Part shown: positions 57,701 to 64,000 of the stretch, piece after piece
Layout of the letters: the number at the start of each line of letters is the position of its first letter
Position numbering within the stretch: the stretch's first letter is position 1
NCBI RefSeq assembly: GCF_001428845.1
Contig: NZ_LMIU01000009.1
Coordinates: forward strand, 1 to 64,000
Direction of reading: 5' to 3'
DNA: 64,000 nucleotides
DNA from: Achromobacter sp. Root83
GTDB lineage: Bacteria > Pseudomonadota > Gammaproteobacteria > Burkholderiales > Burkholderiaceae_B
Position numbers and translations under genes: made by a program
The notes under the pieces: generated by a model
The model's database searches: none
What the model was told of the DNA's origin: nothing
What the model saw: the letters and a program-made list of their open reading frames with translations, nothing else

Positions 57701-58197
57701 ATGATGGCGTCGCGCACCACGTCCAGCGCCTTGGCACCGGGATAGACGTGGCTGTCGAGATACAGGATGCCCTGGGGCGACAACAAGCCGGCGCAGGCCG
57801 TCAGCAGCGCCTGCGCGGCGTCCGCCGGCAGATAGCTGTACACGCCCGTAACAATGATGTAGTCGAAAACGCCGAGCTGGCTGCCCAGGTCTGTCGCCTG
57901 GCCCACATACAGGGCCAGGTTGGCCGCGCCCATGCGTTTCGCCGTTTCCGTGCCTTGCGCGATCAAGGCTTCCGATACATCCACCCCGACCGCTTGCGCG
58001 TCGGGGTAGGCGAGGACGAAAGGAAGCAGTCCTTCCCCGGTGCCGCAACCGACGGCCAGCACGCGGGCGCGCTCGAGCGCGCGGGTTTCGACCCCATATA
58101 AATGCGCGGTGGCTCGCAACCTGACCGGGGAGTGGCTGGGCGACAGCGGTCCCGGATCTGCAATGGCTTGTCTGCTGGAAAAGGCCGGATAGGACAT
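54784..58197 (-). CDS. Methyltransferase-TPR-OGT (SPINDLY-like) fusion, putative flagellin glycosyltransferase
   Basis: A 1137-residue fusion. Residues 30-190 are a class I methyltransferase (motif I VLAVGCGTGEG at 46-56; GVDVS 71-75). Residues about 225-480 match the methyltransferase regulatory domain. TPR-like helices run from about 560 to 735. The C-terminal part (779-1130) is an O-GlcNAc-transferase-like GT41 domain: KIGYVSPDFRKHSGNNF (catalytic-type His792), PVSVTWMGYGYTTGLSAIDY, LDCFPHNSGVTLVEFIHMGV and GSSLLHTIGHPEW. Position 957 is Arg where human OGT has the UDP-binding Lys842, so a donor other than UDP-GlcNAc is plausible. It is first in the 11-gene glycan transcript and lies next to fliC, so it probably attaches the cluster's sugar to flagellin Ser/Thr. 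Confidence 0.88.
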   Translation of the reverse strand: MSYPAFSSRQAIADPGPLSPSHSPVRLRATAHLYGVETRALERARVLAVGCGTGEGLLPFVLAYPDAQAVGVDVSEALIAQGTETAKRMGAANLALYVGQATDLGSQLGVFDYIIVTGVYSYLPADAAQALLTACAGLLSPQGILYLDSHVYPGAKALDVVRDAIMLHGHAAQTNAELRQSALAALALFKDGISAANPQNATLSTAAAQFERALNATAGNPETGVQHLACNPSYFVELAGRAAEAGLAYVGDTQPLSEIALNFGQGVSLNHSLLTMGQPATVRQQYLDFATGRAFRQCMWTAQDRASGVLGKPDFSRMQNLRFASGLVRLAANGQEQGATYVNQLGRALVTHDADIVTVTDMLAHAWPASLPYSTLLAVLMQKNQTDDAVNRKILDRAFQTLMENDLVHYCLDNGPYECEGDNLLRPLPCMNAMDGETCGQASPRFNLWHEPVKLVPSDAQSTIIDNMAAGRLPNDSGAGSEPVHPSDVAETLSLLKRYALMQGNMQAWANMLRDTLTAAQGNMPLAGLYISAHAYLSLNARILVASGHQPNPGPAIASQAVRLHELVTQKAFAEAEPVARRLTKTAPKFWDAWEALAIALFSMVRAPEAILPALTMLDLAPADPQSYVVLAAVLTQLGRTSEAIGASRRAVELAPRSAETHSALADALSTERRYKEAEASNLAAIALDPTHRKARINLCKTYIDAGDISQAERAAREAVAAFPTETMARSNLLFALNYSVDRNAHEIFEAYQAYDRDICTPLRKSWREHKNSRQLARRLKIGYVSPDFRKHSGNNFLEPVLIHHDRTAFELTAYAQLETEDDVTARFKPYFDNWVPTANMTDADLSEKIRRDEIDILIDLAGHTQGNRLSVFARKPAPVSVTWMGYGYTTGLSAIDYIVMDDVMAPPGCEDLFSEKIWRLQGGCPYRPNTAMGDVNELPALSKECITFGTLSRAIRINDRTVRTWAAILRKMPNARLVVNSGSYRDAPMSAALAARFEALGVNRNRLSIGYSSPPWDVLRGIDIGLDCFPHNSGVTLVEFIHMGVPFVSLADRPSVGRVGSSLLHTIGHPEWICATEEEYVDKAVALASDLPALAGIRKNLRQDMRDSAFMDEAGFTRRFEADLRKMYTQWCEAQA

Positions 58198-58326
58198 GTA
58201 GCGGTGGGGCTGGTCAAAGCTAGGGGAGTCTGATCCGGGAATTCTACGAAGGGTGGCGTCTCCGCATTCGTCGAATCAGCATCGGAATATCCGTCCAGTT
58301 TGGACAAAGCCCTGATCCGGGAAGAC

Positions 58327-58355
58327 AAAAAAAAACCCGCCGTGAGGCGGGTTTT
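58327..58355 (-). terminator. Intrinsic terminator of fliC
   Basis: On the minus strand AAAACCCGCC (58355-58346) pairs with GGCGGGTTTT around a TCAC loop, followed by a run of nine T residues (A at 58327-58335 on the plus strand). It lies about 95 bases beyond the fliC stop. Confidence 0.9.
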
Positions 58356-58361
58356 CGTGGT

Positions 58362-58424
58362 GGCCAGGTCCGGGGCGAAGGCTTGGACCTGGCTGCCAGC
58401 CAGGGGAAACCGGAGTTTCCCCTG
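58362..58424 (-). other. Two further hairpins in the fliC 3' untranslated region
   Basis: CAGGGGAAAC (58401-58410) and GTTTCCCCTG (58415-58424) form a perfect ten-pair stem with a CGGA loop. CCAGGTCC and GGACCTGG (within 58363-58392) form a second stem. Together with the terminator they give three successive stem-loops after the stop codon, which could stabilise the very abundant flagellin mRNA. Confidence 0.6.
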
Positions 58425-58447
58425 CCGACCGTAGCCGTTGCTGAGAA

Positions 58448-60127
58448 TTAACGCAGCAGCGACAGAACGGTTTGCGGCACTTGGTTGGCTTGAGCCAGAA
58501 CCGAGGTACCAGCTTGTTGCAGGATCTGAGCCTTGGACATGTTCGACACTTCCGTGGCGTAGTCGGCGTCTTGAATGCGCGAACGAGCGTTGGAGAGGTT
58601 GTTGACCACGTTGTTCAGGTTGGAGATCGTCGATTCCAGGCGGTTTTGCACAGCGCCCAGTTCGCCGGTCAGCTTGTCCAGCTTGGTGAAGGCGGCGTCC
58701 AGCGTCTTCATCGGGTCCGTGGTCTTGGTGCCCTTGCTGGTGTCTTCCGTGGTCAGCTTGCCCGAGCTGTTGACCTTGGCTTCAGCGCCGACCTTGGCGG
58801 CGTAGTCGCCCGTGCCCGTGCCGCTCTTGACCGTAGCCTTGCCCGTGTTGGGGTCGACGGTGTAGGTCGTGTCGTACGTCTTGGTCGTGGTGAACGTGCC
58901 CTTGTCGTCAACCCAGGTGTCGGTCGACTTGCCGCTGGTGAACGTGACGTTGGCGCTGGTGATGCCTTGACCCAGCTTCACAACCACGGCGCCGGCGGTG
59001 GCGTTGGCCTTGACGTTGGCCAGCAGAGCATCGCTAGCGATGGTGTTGGTGAACGACAGAGCGTTGGCGGTGCCGGTGCTGGAGTACGTCTTGCCGCCGA
59101 TGGCGACCGACGACGAACCAGCTGCGCCGGAGGTGGCAGCGGCGGTCAGCACGGTGTTCAGCGTGGCGGCCGTTGCGGAGGCGTTGTTGGTGGTCAGGTT
59201 GCCAGCGGCATCCAGGAAGGCGGCTTGGCCGCCGATGGTGACCTTGCCCGTAGCGTCAACTTCGAACTCGGTGGAGCCGCCGCTGTTGTGCGTGAAGGTA
59301 GCGGTGGTCGTGCCGGTGGCCGGACGCAGCGAGGTGGCGAGCGCCGTGATGGCGCCAGCGTCCGAAGCCGACTTGTCGGTGAACGTGAAGTTCTTGTTCG
59401 TGGCGTCGTACGTGTAGGTGGTGCCGGCGGAGCCGCCAACGGTCACGGTGTTGCCGTTTTCCAGCTTGGCGAACGTTTGGTCAGCGGTAGCTTCGGCGTG
59501 CGTCGTCGTAACCTTCCAGTCGTTACCGGTGGCCGCGCCGCCAGCAGCTTGCAGATCGGACACGGTGGCCGAACGGTTTTGGGTCACGCCCGAGCCGTTG
59601 ACGTTGAAGCCGTCCAGACCCAGCGTCTTGACGCTGATTTCCGACAGGTTCAGGGTGATGGTTTCGCCGTCGTTGGCGCCGACTTGCAGCGTCAGGGGCT
59701 TGGCCGAATTCGACAGAACCTTCACGCCGTTGAAATCGGTTTGTTCCGAGATACGGTCGATGTCCGACAGACGCTGGTTGATTTCGTCTTGCATCGAGTT
59801 AAGCTGTTCTTGCGAGTAGCTGCCGTTCGAAGCTTGCACCGACAGTTCGCGAACGCGTTGCAGGTGGGTGTTGATTTCGGAGGCGGCGCCTTCCGTCGTC
59901 TGGGCCAGCGAGATACCGTCGTTGGCGTTACGAGCGGCTTGGGTCAGACCCTTGACGTTCGCGGTGAAGCGGTTGGCAATGGCCATACCGGCAGCGTCGT
60001 CCTTGGCGCTGTTGATGCGCAGGCCCGACGACAGGCGCTCGATGGCGGTGCCCAGGGAAGATTGCGACTTGTTCAGGTTGTTCTGAGCAACGAGCGACAA
60101 GTAGTTGGTATTAATGACTGCAGCCAT
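58448..60127 (-). CDS. fliC: Flagellin
   Basis: A 559-residue flagellin. The N-terminal D0/D1 region is classical: MAAVINTNYLSLVAQNNLNK, IERLSSGLRINSAKDDAAGM, ANRFTANVKGLTQAARNAND and VQASNGSYSQEQL. The C-terminal D1/D0 region (NRLESTISNLNNVVNNLSNA, then a final SVLAQANQVPQTVLSLLR) is complete. The centre (about 180-470) is enlarged and very rich in Thr, Ser, Ala, Gly and Asp, giving many potential O-glycan acceptor sites. It has a sigma-28 promoter at 60237-60263 and its own terminator. The ATG at 60127 begins the conserved MAxxINTN; an earlier in-frame start is not conserved. Confidence 0.97.
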   Translation of the reverse strand: MAAVINTNYLSLVAQNNLNKSQSSLGTAIERLSSGLRINSAKDDAAGMAIANRFTANVKGLTQAARNANDGISLAQTTEGAASEINTHLQRVRELSVQASNGSYSQEQLNSMQDEINQRLSDIDRISEQTDFNGVKVLSNSAKPLTLQVGANDGETITLNLSEISVKTLGLDGFNVNGSGVTQNRSATVSDLQAAGGAATGNDWKVTTTHAEATADQTFAKLENGNTVTVGGSAGTTYTYDATNKNFTFTDKSASDAGAITALATSLRPATGTTTATFTHNSGGSTEFEVDATGKVTIGGQAAFLDAAGNLTTNNASATAATLNTVLTAAATSGAAGSSSVAIGGKTYSSTGTANALSFTNTIASDALLANVKANATAGAVVVKLGQGITSANVTFTSGKSTDTWVDDKGTFTTTKTYDTTYTVDPNTGKATVKSGTGTGDYAAKVGAEAKVNSSGKLTTEDTSKGTKTTDPMKTLDAAFTKLDKLTGELGAVQNRLESTISNLNNVVNNLSNARSRIQDADYATEVSNMSKAQILQQAGTSVLAQANQVPQTVLSLLR

Positions 60128-60236
60128 GTGTAGGCTCCCAAGAGAGAAAGGCTTCTTCAAACCGGGCAGCGGGGCCGCCCATCGTGTTAACGGGAGAATT
60201 CGCTTTCTTGCGTCTTCGAATTTCTCCGTTGCCAGG

Positions 60237-60263
60237 ATTACGGCAGTCGTAAATCAATCTTTA
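60237..60263 (-). promoter_or_regulatory. Sigma-28 (FliA) promoter of fliC
   Basis: On the minus strand TAAA (60263-60260), a 15-base spacer and GCCGTAAT (60244-60237) match the flagellar consensus TAAA-N15-GCCGATAA. The transcript would start near 60230, about 100 bases before the fliC ATG. Confidence 0.85.
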
Positions 60264-60354
60264 GGCTTTTTTTTTCTGTAGACGTAAATATGGTGCCGAA
60301 AGTTGATGTCCGGCTGCGGCGCCTGGGCGGCGAGGCAGCCGGGAGCTGGGCAGG

Positions 60355-61959
60355 TCAGTTCAGCAAGAGGCCGGAACGGCGCAGTTCGGTCAGCAGGGAG
60401 TTCAGGAATTCCTGTGCCACGGGCTCCAGATTGCGGGCGCCCTTATAGGATTGACCGTTCGGGTGGGGGTGGCGTCCGGAGGTCAACGCATCGCGGACCG
60501 CGCTGCGTAACTCGGTGAGGCTGCGGGCGCCGTCGATCTGGCTCAGGATATGCCGACTCAAGGCGTCGGCAGGCGGGGTCACGCCCTGGTTCCAGAGATT
60601 GTGCATGCTGACCTGGCAGCCGGCCTTGCTGACTTCGCGCAGCAGTTCCTGGGCACCCGCGATCAGGGCCGGCTTGGACTGCGGCGCCTGATACGCGGCG
60701 GGTTCCAGGCGGTATTGCAGAGCGTTGGACTGCACCAGGGCGATGATGTGGCTCAGAATGGCGCTGGTGAGGTCTTCGTCCTGCATGCCGGGAGCGTGCA
60801 CACGGGCAGCCTCCAGAATTGCCTGGAAAGGCACTGTCCTCGGCCATGCCTCGGCCAGCATGTCCATGATGGTGTGTGCGATCGGGTCGTGTGAGGTCAG
60901 GGTGGCGCCGCGAGGGCTGCGATATTGGCGCTGCAGAGCCGGAGCGCCCGTCGCGGCGGGCAGGGCTTGCAGATCGGCGGCAAGCACCATGCCGGTGAAG
61001 GCGCTGCCTTCAGGCTGGTCCAGTATGGACGCGGCCCGCTCCGAATGCACGAGCAGGCTTTTGCGGAAGGAACGGCCCACCGCGAAATCCAGATACTGTT
61101 CCCGCATTTCACGCCCGGCGTTCACCGACAGCTTGTTCAAACCCAGCGCCACTTTCGTGCCGTACGTGGATGGGAAGGTCAGTTGGGGCTCGGCGTCCGT
61201 CACGTAGGCTAGGCCGGCCTGCTGCGCGGCGGCGGCGAATTCCAGAAAGTAGCAGGGGGTGTTGATGGCTTCCAGGTACTCGTGGACCAGATAGTGATCG
61301 GTTTGGCTGCGCAGCTTGTGCGCCGTGTGCCGTAGCGCCGATTGCAATGGGTTTTCGTCCCACAGGCCGTCTTCGATCAGTTCCAGCATGTCCTTGGCGC
61401 GAGCCAGTTTTTCCTGCGGGGTCTCGGCGCCGAAACTGTTGAGCATCATGGCGTCGCGTATGACGTCCGACGCCTTCCAGCCCGGGTAGATGTTGTAACT
61501 GATATAGGCAATGCCCTCGGGCGCAAGGTTCGTCCGGCAGATGCGGAAGATGGCGTGGCGCACCTCGGGCGGCACCCAACTGAACACGCCGTGGCAAATG
61601 ATGTAGTCGAAGGTGCCGAAATCGGGGGTGATATCGGTCAGGCTCATTGCGCGCAGATCGAGATTGCGCACGCCCGCGGCTTCAGCCACGCGTTGGCCGG
61701 CCTCGATTTGCTGGGGCGACAGGTCGATGCCGACGGCCTGGGCCTCTGGATGGGCCAGCGCGAACGGCAGCAGATTGCCGCCCGCGGCGCAACCCAGTTC
61801 CAATACCCGGGCGCGATCAAGCGCGGGGGCTGTCAGGCCATACAGGCTGGCGACCGCGCGCAGGCTGCCGGGTGCCGTATAGGAAAAGGGCAGGGAGATG
61901 TAGGGGGTTTCGTCGTAGGCGTCAGAGATGGCCTGCGTCAAGCGGTCGGGTGCGCTCAT
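60355..61959 (-). CDS. SAM methyltransferase with methyltransferase-regulatory domain
   Basis: A 534-residue protein with the same two-domain N-terminal plan as the first half of the glycosyltransferase fusion. Residues 20-200 form a class I methyltransferase (VLELGCAAGGNLLPFA at 52-67, VGIDLSPQQIEAGQ, YIICHGVFSWVPPE, YPGWKASDVIRDAM). Residues about 220-480 form the methyltransferase regulatory domain (PCYFLEFAAAAQQAGLAYV), and the rest is a helical tail. There is no TPR or OGT part. It lies between fliA and fliC. Methylation of flagellin or its sugar is the likely role; it is not related in sequence motifs to the FliB lysine methylase. Confidence 0.82.
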   Translation of the reverse strand: MSAPDRLTQAISDAYDETPYISLPFSYTAPGSLRAVASLYGLTAPALDRARVLELGCAAGGNLLPFALAHPEAQAVGIDLSPQQIEAGQRVAEAAGVRNLDLRAMSLTDITPDFGTFDYIICHGVFSWVPPEVRHAIFRICRTNLAPEGIAYISYNIYPGWKASDVIRDAMMLNSFGAETPQEKLARAKDMLELIEDGLWDENPLQSALRHTAHKLRSQTDHYLVHEYLEAINTPCYFLEFAAAAQQAGLAYVTDAEPQLTFPSTYGTKVALGLNKLSVNAGREMREQYLDFAVGRSFRKSLLVHSERAASILDQPEGSAFTGMVLAADLQALPAATGAPALQRQYRSPRGATLTSHDPIAHTIMDMLAEAWPRTVPFQAILEAARVHAPGMQDEDLTSAILSHIIALVQSNALQYRLEPAAYQAPQSKPALIAGAQELLREVSKAGCQVSMHNLWNQGVTPPADALSRHILSQIDGARSLTELRSAVRDALTSGRHPHPNGQSYKGARNLEPVAQEFLNSLLTELRRSGLLLN

Positions 61960-62138
61960 GGCGAAATTCCGGGAAGGTCGTGGTGCGCCGCGCCGCCTTC
62001 GGGCGGATTGCCGCGCACAAGTTAGTGGGCTGGTTCGAAAGGCTAGCAGGCCGCTCGGGCGCCGGAAGGCTTGAACAAGGTCTGAATTCCCCCCGATTCC
62101 GCGACAGCGCCGAGGCGCCCGGAGACGGGTTCCGGGAA

Positions 62139-62894
62139 TCAGATGATCTGCGCGATCTGCCCCTCCTGGGGCAGCGCATGCCACGCCTGGTCTTTCAGCT
62201 TTGCCCGGATGCGGGCCGTCGCCTGCGATCGCAGTTGGCACACGCGCGCTTCGGTCACGTTCATGATCGCGCCGATTTCCTTCAGATTCAGACCTTGCTC
62301 GTAGCACAGCGACAGCAGCAGCTTTTCGCGGTCGGGCAGGGCGTCGATGGCGTGGATCAGTGCCTGGCGGAAGTCGCCTGCCAACAGCGAGTCCAGCGGA
62401 TTGCCGCCGGCCGATCCGTGGTTCAGGGTGGCCGACCAATCGGCCTGGCTGGAGGTCGAATCGGGCTCGGTCGTGAAATCTTCGTAATGAACGATCTGCA
62501 CGCCCTGGGCGTCATGCAGGAGCGCTTGATATTCATTTAGCGGGACGTCGAGCTGTGCCGCGATCTCTGCCTCGGTGGGCGCGCGCATCAAACGCTGTTC
62601 GAGCTGCTGTATGGCCTGGTCGATCTTGCGCGCCTTGGTGCGCACGCTGCGCGGCAGCCAGTCCTGGCCACGCAGTTCGTCCAGCATCGCACCGCGGATC
62701 CGGGTCGTGGCGTAGGTCTCGAATTGGGCGTCGGCGGTTTCCTGATAGCGGCGTACGGCGTCGAGCAGGCCAATCATGCCGGCCTGTATCAGGTCGTCGA
62801 GTTCGACGCTTGCGGGAAGCCGGGCGAGCAATTGCAGGGCCAGCTTCCGCACTAGCGGCGCATATTCGACCAAGCTGTCATCTGCGTGGGGCAT
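62139..62894 (-). CDS. fliA: Flagellar RNA polymerase sigma factor FliA (sigma-28)
   Basis: A 251-residue sigma-28. Region 2 (YAPLVRKLALQLLARLPASVELDDLIQAG, then TYATTRIRGAMLDELRGQDW), region 3 (SVRTKARKIDQAIQQLEQ) and region 4 (LPDREKLLLSLCYEQGLNLKEIGAIMNVTEARVCQLRSQA) are all clear. It directs late flagellar genes such as fliC, whose promoter carries the matching consensus. The ATG at 62894 is used; the frame stays open to a TTG at 62945, without a ribosome binding site, so a 17-residue longer form is possible. Confidence 0.95.
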   Translation of the reverse strand: MPHADDSLVEYAPLVRKLALQLLARLPASVELDDLIQAGMIGLLDAVRRYQETADAQFETYATTRIRGAMLDELRGQDWLPRSVRTKARKIDQAIQQLEQRLMRAPTEAEIAAQLDVPLNEYQALLHDAQGVQIVHYEDFTTEPDSTSSQADWSATLNHGSAGGNPLDSLLAGDFRQALIHAIDALPDREKLLLSLCYEQGLNLKEIGAIMNVTEARVCQLRSQATARIRAKLKDQAWHALPQEGQIAQII

Positions 62895-63322
62895 TGCGGG
62901 AATGTCGGGCGGTGTCCATCGTGGGGCGTTGTCGAATGTTGTCAATTTACGACATTGTCGACAAACGCGCGGCTGCGGTGAAGCTGGCGATTCTTAGTAC
63001 GGGAAGTTGCCATTGTCGGCAATGGGAGGCCTTTCATTCCAAGAAGTACGCAACGTTTTGAATGCTTGTTTGGCAAATTGGCGCAAATTTGTCACTAAGT
63101 TATATGTCAAGGTGTATCGAAAACAGCACGTTGCGCAACATCAACAAAGATTTGTCATATAAGTCATAGAAAATGACATGACCTGTGGTAAATTTTACTT
63201 AATTTGCGAACAAATGATACATTTCGCATTAAAACAGGATGGATTGGGCAGCAGGCAACAAAACGTTGTTTGCGCTCTTGTTTATCGAGCCCCTTGGGTG
63301 GGATAGGGATAGGGAGTACGGC
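62895..63322. promoter_or_regulatory. Divergent regulatory region fliA/flhD
   Basis: About 430 bases, strongly AT-rich from about 63040 to 63260. Symmetric elements include CCATTG (63010-63015)/CAATGG (63020-63025) and TGTCAT (63153-63158)/ATGACA (63173-63178). A direct repeat TTTGTCA...AAGT occurs at 63088-63100 and 63151-63164. These are candidate binding sites for regulators of the flagellar master genes. No promoter consensus is clear enough to call, and no small gene is seen. Confidence 0.5.
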
Positions 63323-63646
63323 GTGCAACAAGTCGAAAATTCATTGCTGGCAGACATTCGCGAAGTGAATCTGTCATATCTGTTACTTGCGCAGCGGATG
63401 TTGCGCGATGACTATGCCGCATCGATGTTCCGCCTGGGGTTCAGCAATGAAGTCGCTGACATCCTCATGCGCCTCTCGCCGGCCCAACTGGTAAAGCTGG
63501 CAAGCTCCAGCTCGTTGCTGTGCCGGTTCCGCTTCGACGATTACAGCCTGCTGTCGGCGCTGACTCACGATGTACTCGGCGGGGCGCTGCAGCAAGCGCA
63601 CGCGACCATCCTGCTGGCCAAGCAACCTGTTGAAGAACTGGCCTGA
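63323..63646 (+). CDS. flhD: Flagellar master regulator subunit FlhD
   Basis: A 107-residue Flh[21 protein letters not shown] near the start, [25 protein letters not shown] and [19 protein letters not shown] match E. coli FlhD, including the conserved Cys. A GTG at 63323 is chosen: AGGGAG (63311-63316) lies six bases before it, and the protein then begins about 15 residues before NLSYLLLAQ as in E. coli. An in-frame ATG at 63239 would add 28 unconserved residues. FlhD pairs with FlhC to activate class II flagellar genes; the Bordetella homologues are called FrlA and FrlB. Confidence 0.9.
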   Translation: MQQVENSLLADIREVNLSYLLLAQRMLRDDYAASMFRLGFSNEVADILMRLSPAQLVKLASSSSLLCRFRFDDYSLLSALTHDVLGGALQQAHATILLAKQPVEELA

Positions 63647-63679
63647 CGGCCTGATGCATTCCTCCCGGAAAAACACGTA

Positions 63680-64000
63680 ATGGCCTCCAAGAGCGTTTCC
63701 CAGGAAGCGGACGACATCCTGCTTGCCAGCTCCATGATCACCTTGGGCGCCCGGCTGCAGGTGCTTGAGGCTGAAACCAGCCTTAGCCACGACCGCCTGG
63801 CCCGCCTGTATAGAGAAATACGCGGTTGCTCGCCACCCAAGGGCATGCTGCCATTCTCGGTTGACTGGTTCATGACCTGGTTGCCGAACATCCATTCCTC
63901 GCTCTTCTATAACGTGTATTCATTTTTGAATGCACGCACCAGCAGCAAGGGCATCCGGGCCACGATCGACGCCTATCGCCTGTATCTCGAAAACGCCGGC
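63680..64000 (+). CDS. flhC: Flagellar master regulator subunit FlhC (truncated by window end)
   Basis: The first 107 residues of FlhC; the frame is open to the last base, so the gene is cut by the window, not broken. It begins [20 protein letters not shown], followed by [40 protein letters not shown] and IDAYRLYLE, all matching E. coli FlhC. The C-terminal zinc-binding cysteines lie beyond the window. It starts 33 bases after flhD. With FlhD it forms the heterohexamer that activates class II flagellar promoters, probably including fliA. Confidence 0.94.
   Translation, partial: MASKSVSQEADDILLASSMITLGARLQVLEAETSLSHDRLARLYREIRGCSPPKGMLPFSVDWFMTWLPNIHSSLFYNVYSFLNARTSSKGIRATIDAYRLYLENAG

Noticed and set aside
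58472-60133. Plus-strand open frame through fliC
   Set aside because: Antisense shadow of flagellin; Val/Gly/Arg-rich translation without any domain.
60355-61959. FliB-type flagellin lysine N-methylase
   Set aside because: The sequence is a class I SAM methyltransferase with a regulatory domain, lacking the cysteine-rich radical-SAM-like motifs of FliB.

Overview
The window is GC-rich chromosomal DNA from a beta-proteobacterium of the Alcaligenaceae, most likely Achromobacter or a close Bordetella relative. Reasons: an AxyABM/MexAB-OprM-type efflux operon with a divergent LysR gene, an aceE-aceF-lpdA operon whose E3 carries its own lipoyl domain, a PAS kinase/FixJ-type pair next to aceE, and fliA, fliC and flhDC together at one end. 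The genus is inferred from gene content; no rRNA gene is present to confirm it. No tRNA, rRNA, CRISPR array or complete insertion sequence was found.

Layout. (1) 0-8.6 kb: ordinary and poorly characterised genes: a LysE exporter, YaeQ, a TetR/SDR/MFS module with palindromic operators, two translationally coupled exported proteins of unknown function, and a GAF-PAS-PAS-GGDEF protein. (2) 8.7-22.4 kb: one tightly packed 13-gene catabolic operon: a GntR/UTRA regulator, a complete LivJHMGF-type ABC importer, an aconitase-type hydro-lyase (two subunits), HyuB, HyuA, an isochorismatase-fold hydrolase, a flavoprotein dehydrogenase and a methylisocitrate-lyase-like enzyme. The substrate is unknown; a cyclic imide or lactam-type compound going to a branched C4-dicarboxylate is a testable reading. 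(3) 22.5-37.8 kb: housekeeping genes ubiC, rluF, the LysR/RND efflux locus, a GlsB-type membrane protein, a SCO1 protein, and the overlapping kinase-regulator-folD-prlC operon. (4) 38.2-44.8 kb: the pyruvate dehydrogenase operon with a strong hairpin in its leader, then a small YjfB motility protein. (5) 44.9-64 kb: an exported protein of unknown function and the flagellar/glycan region.

The last region is the most interesting. Eleven genes on the minus strand overlap end to end without a gap (58197 down to 46073). The first encodes a 1137-residue fusion of a SAM methyltransferase, a methyltransferase-regulatory domain, TPRs and an O-GlcNAc-transferase (SPINDLY)-like domain. It sits immediately downstream of the flagellin gene fliC. 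The next genes make CDP-glucose, convert it to CDP-4-keto-6-deoxyglucose, and appear to epimerise, C-methylate and aminate it; WbqC, ATP-grasp, CmcI-like and further methyltransferase genes follow. A second methyltransferase-plus-regulatory-domain protein lies on the other side of fliC, before fliA. I read this as a flagellin O-glycosylation system that builds a branched amino-deoxysugar. The flagellin itself is enlarged (559 aa) by a Thr/Ser/Ala/Gly-rich centre that offers many acceptor sites.

fliC has a clear sigma-28 promoter. flhD probably starts at a GTG, and flhC runs off the end of the window.
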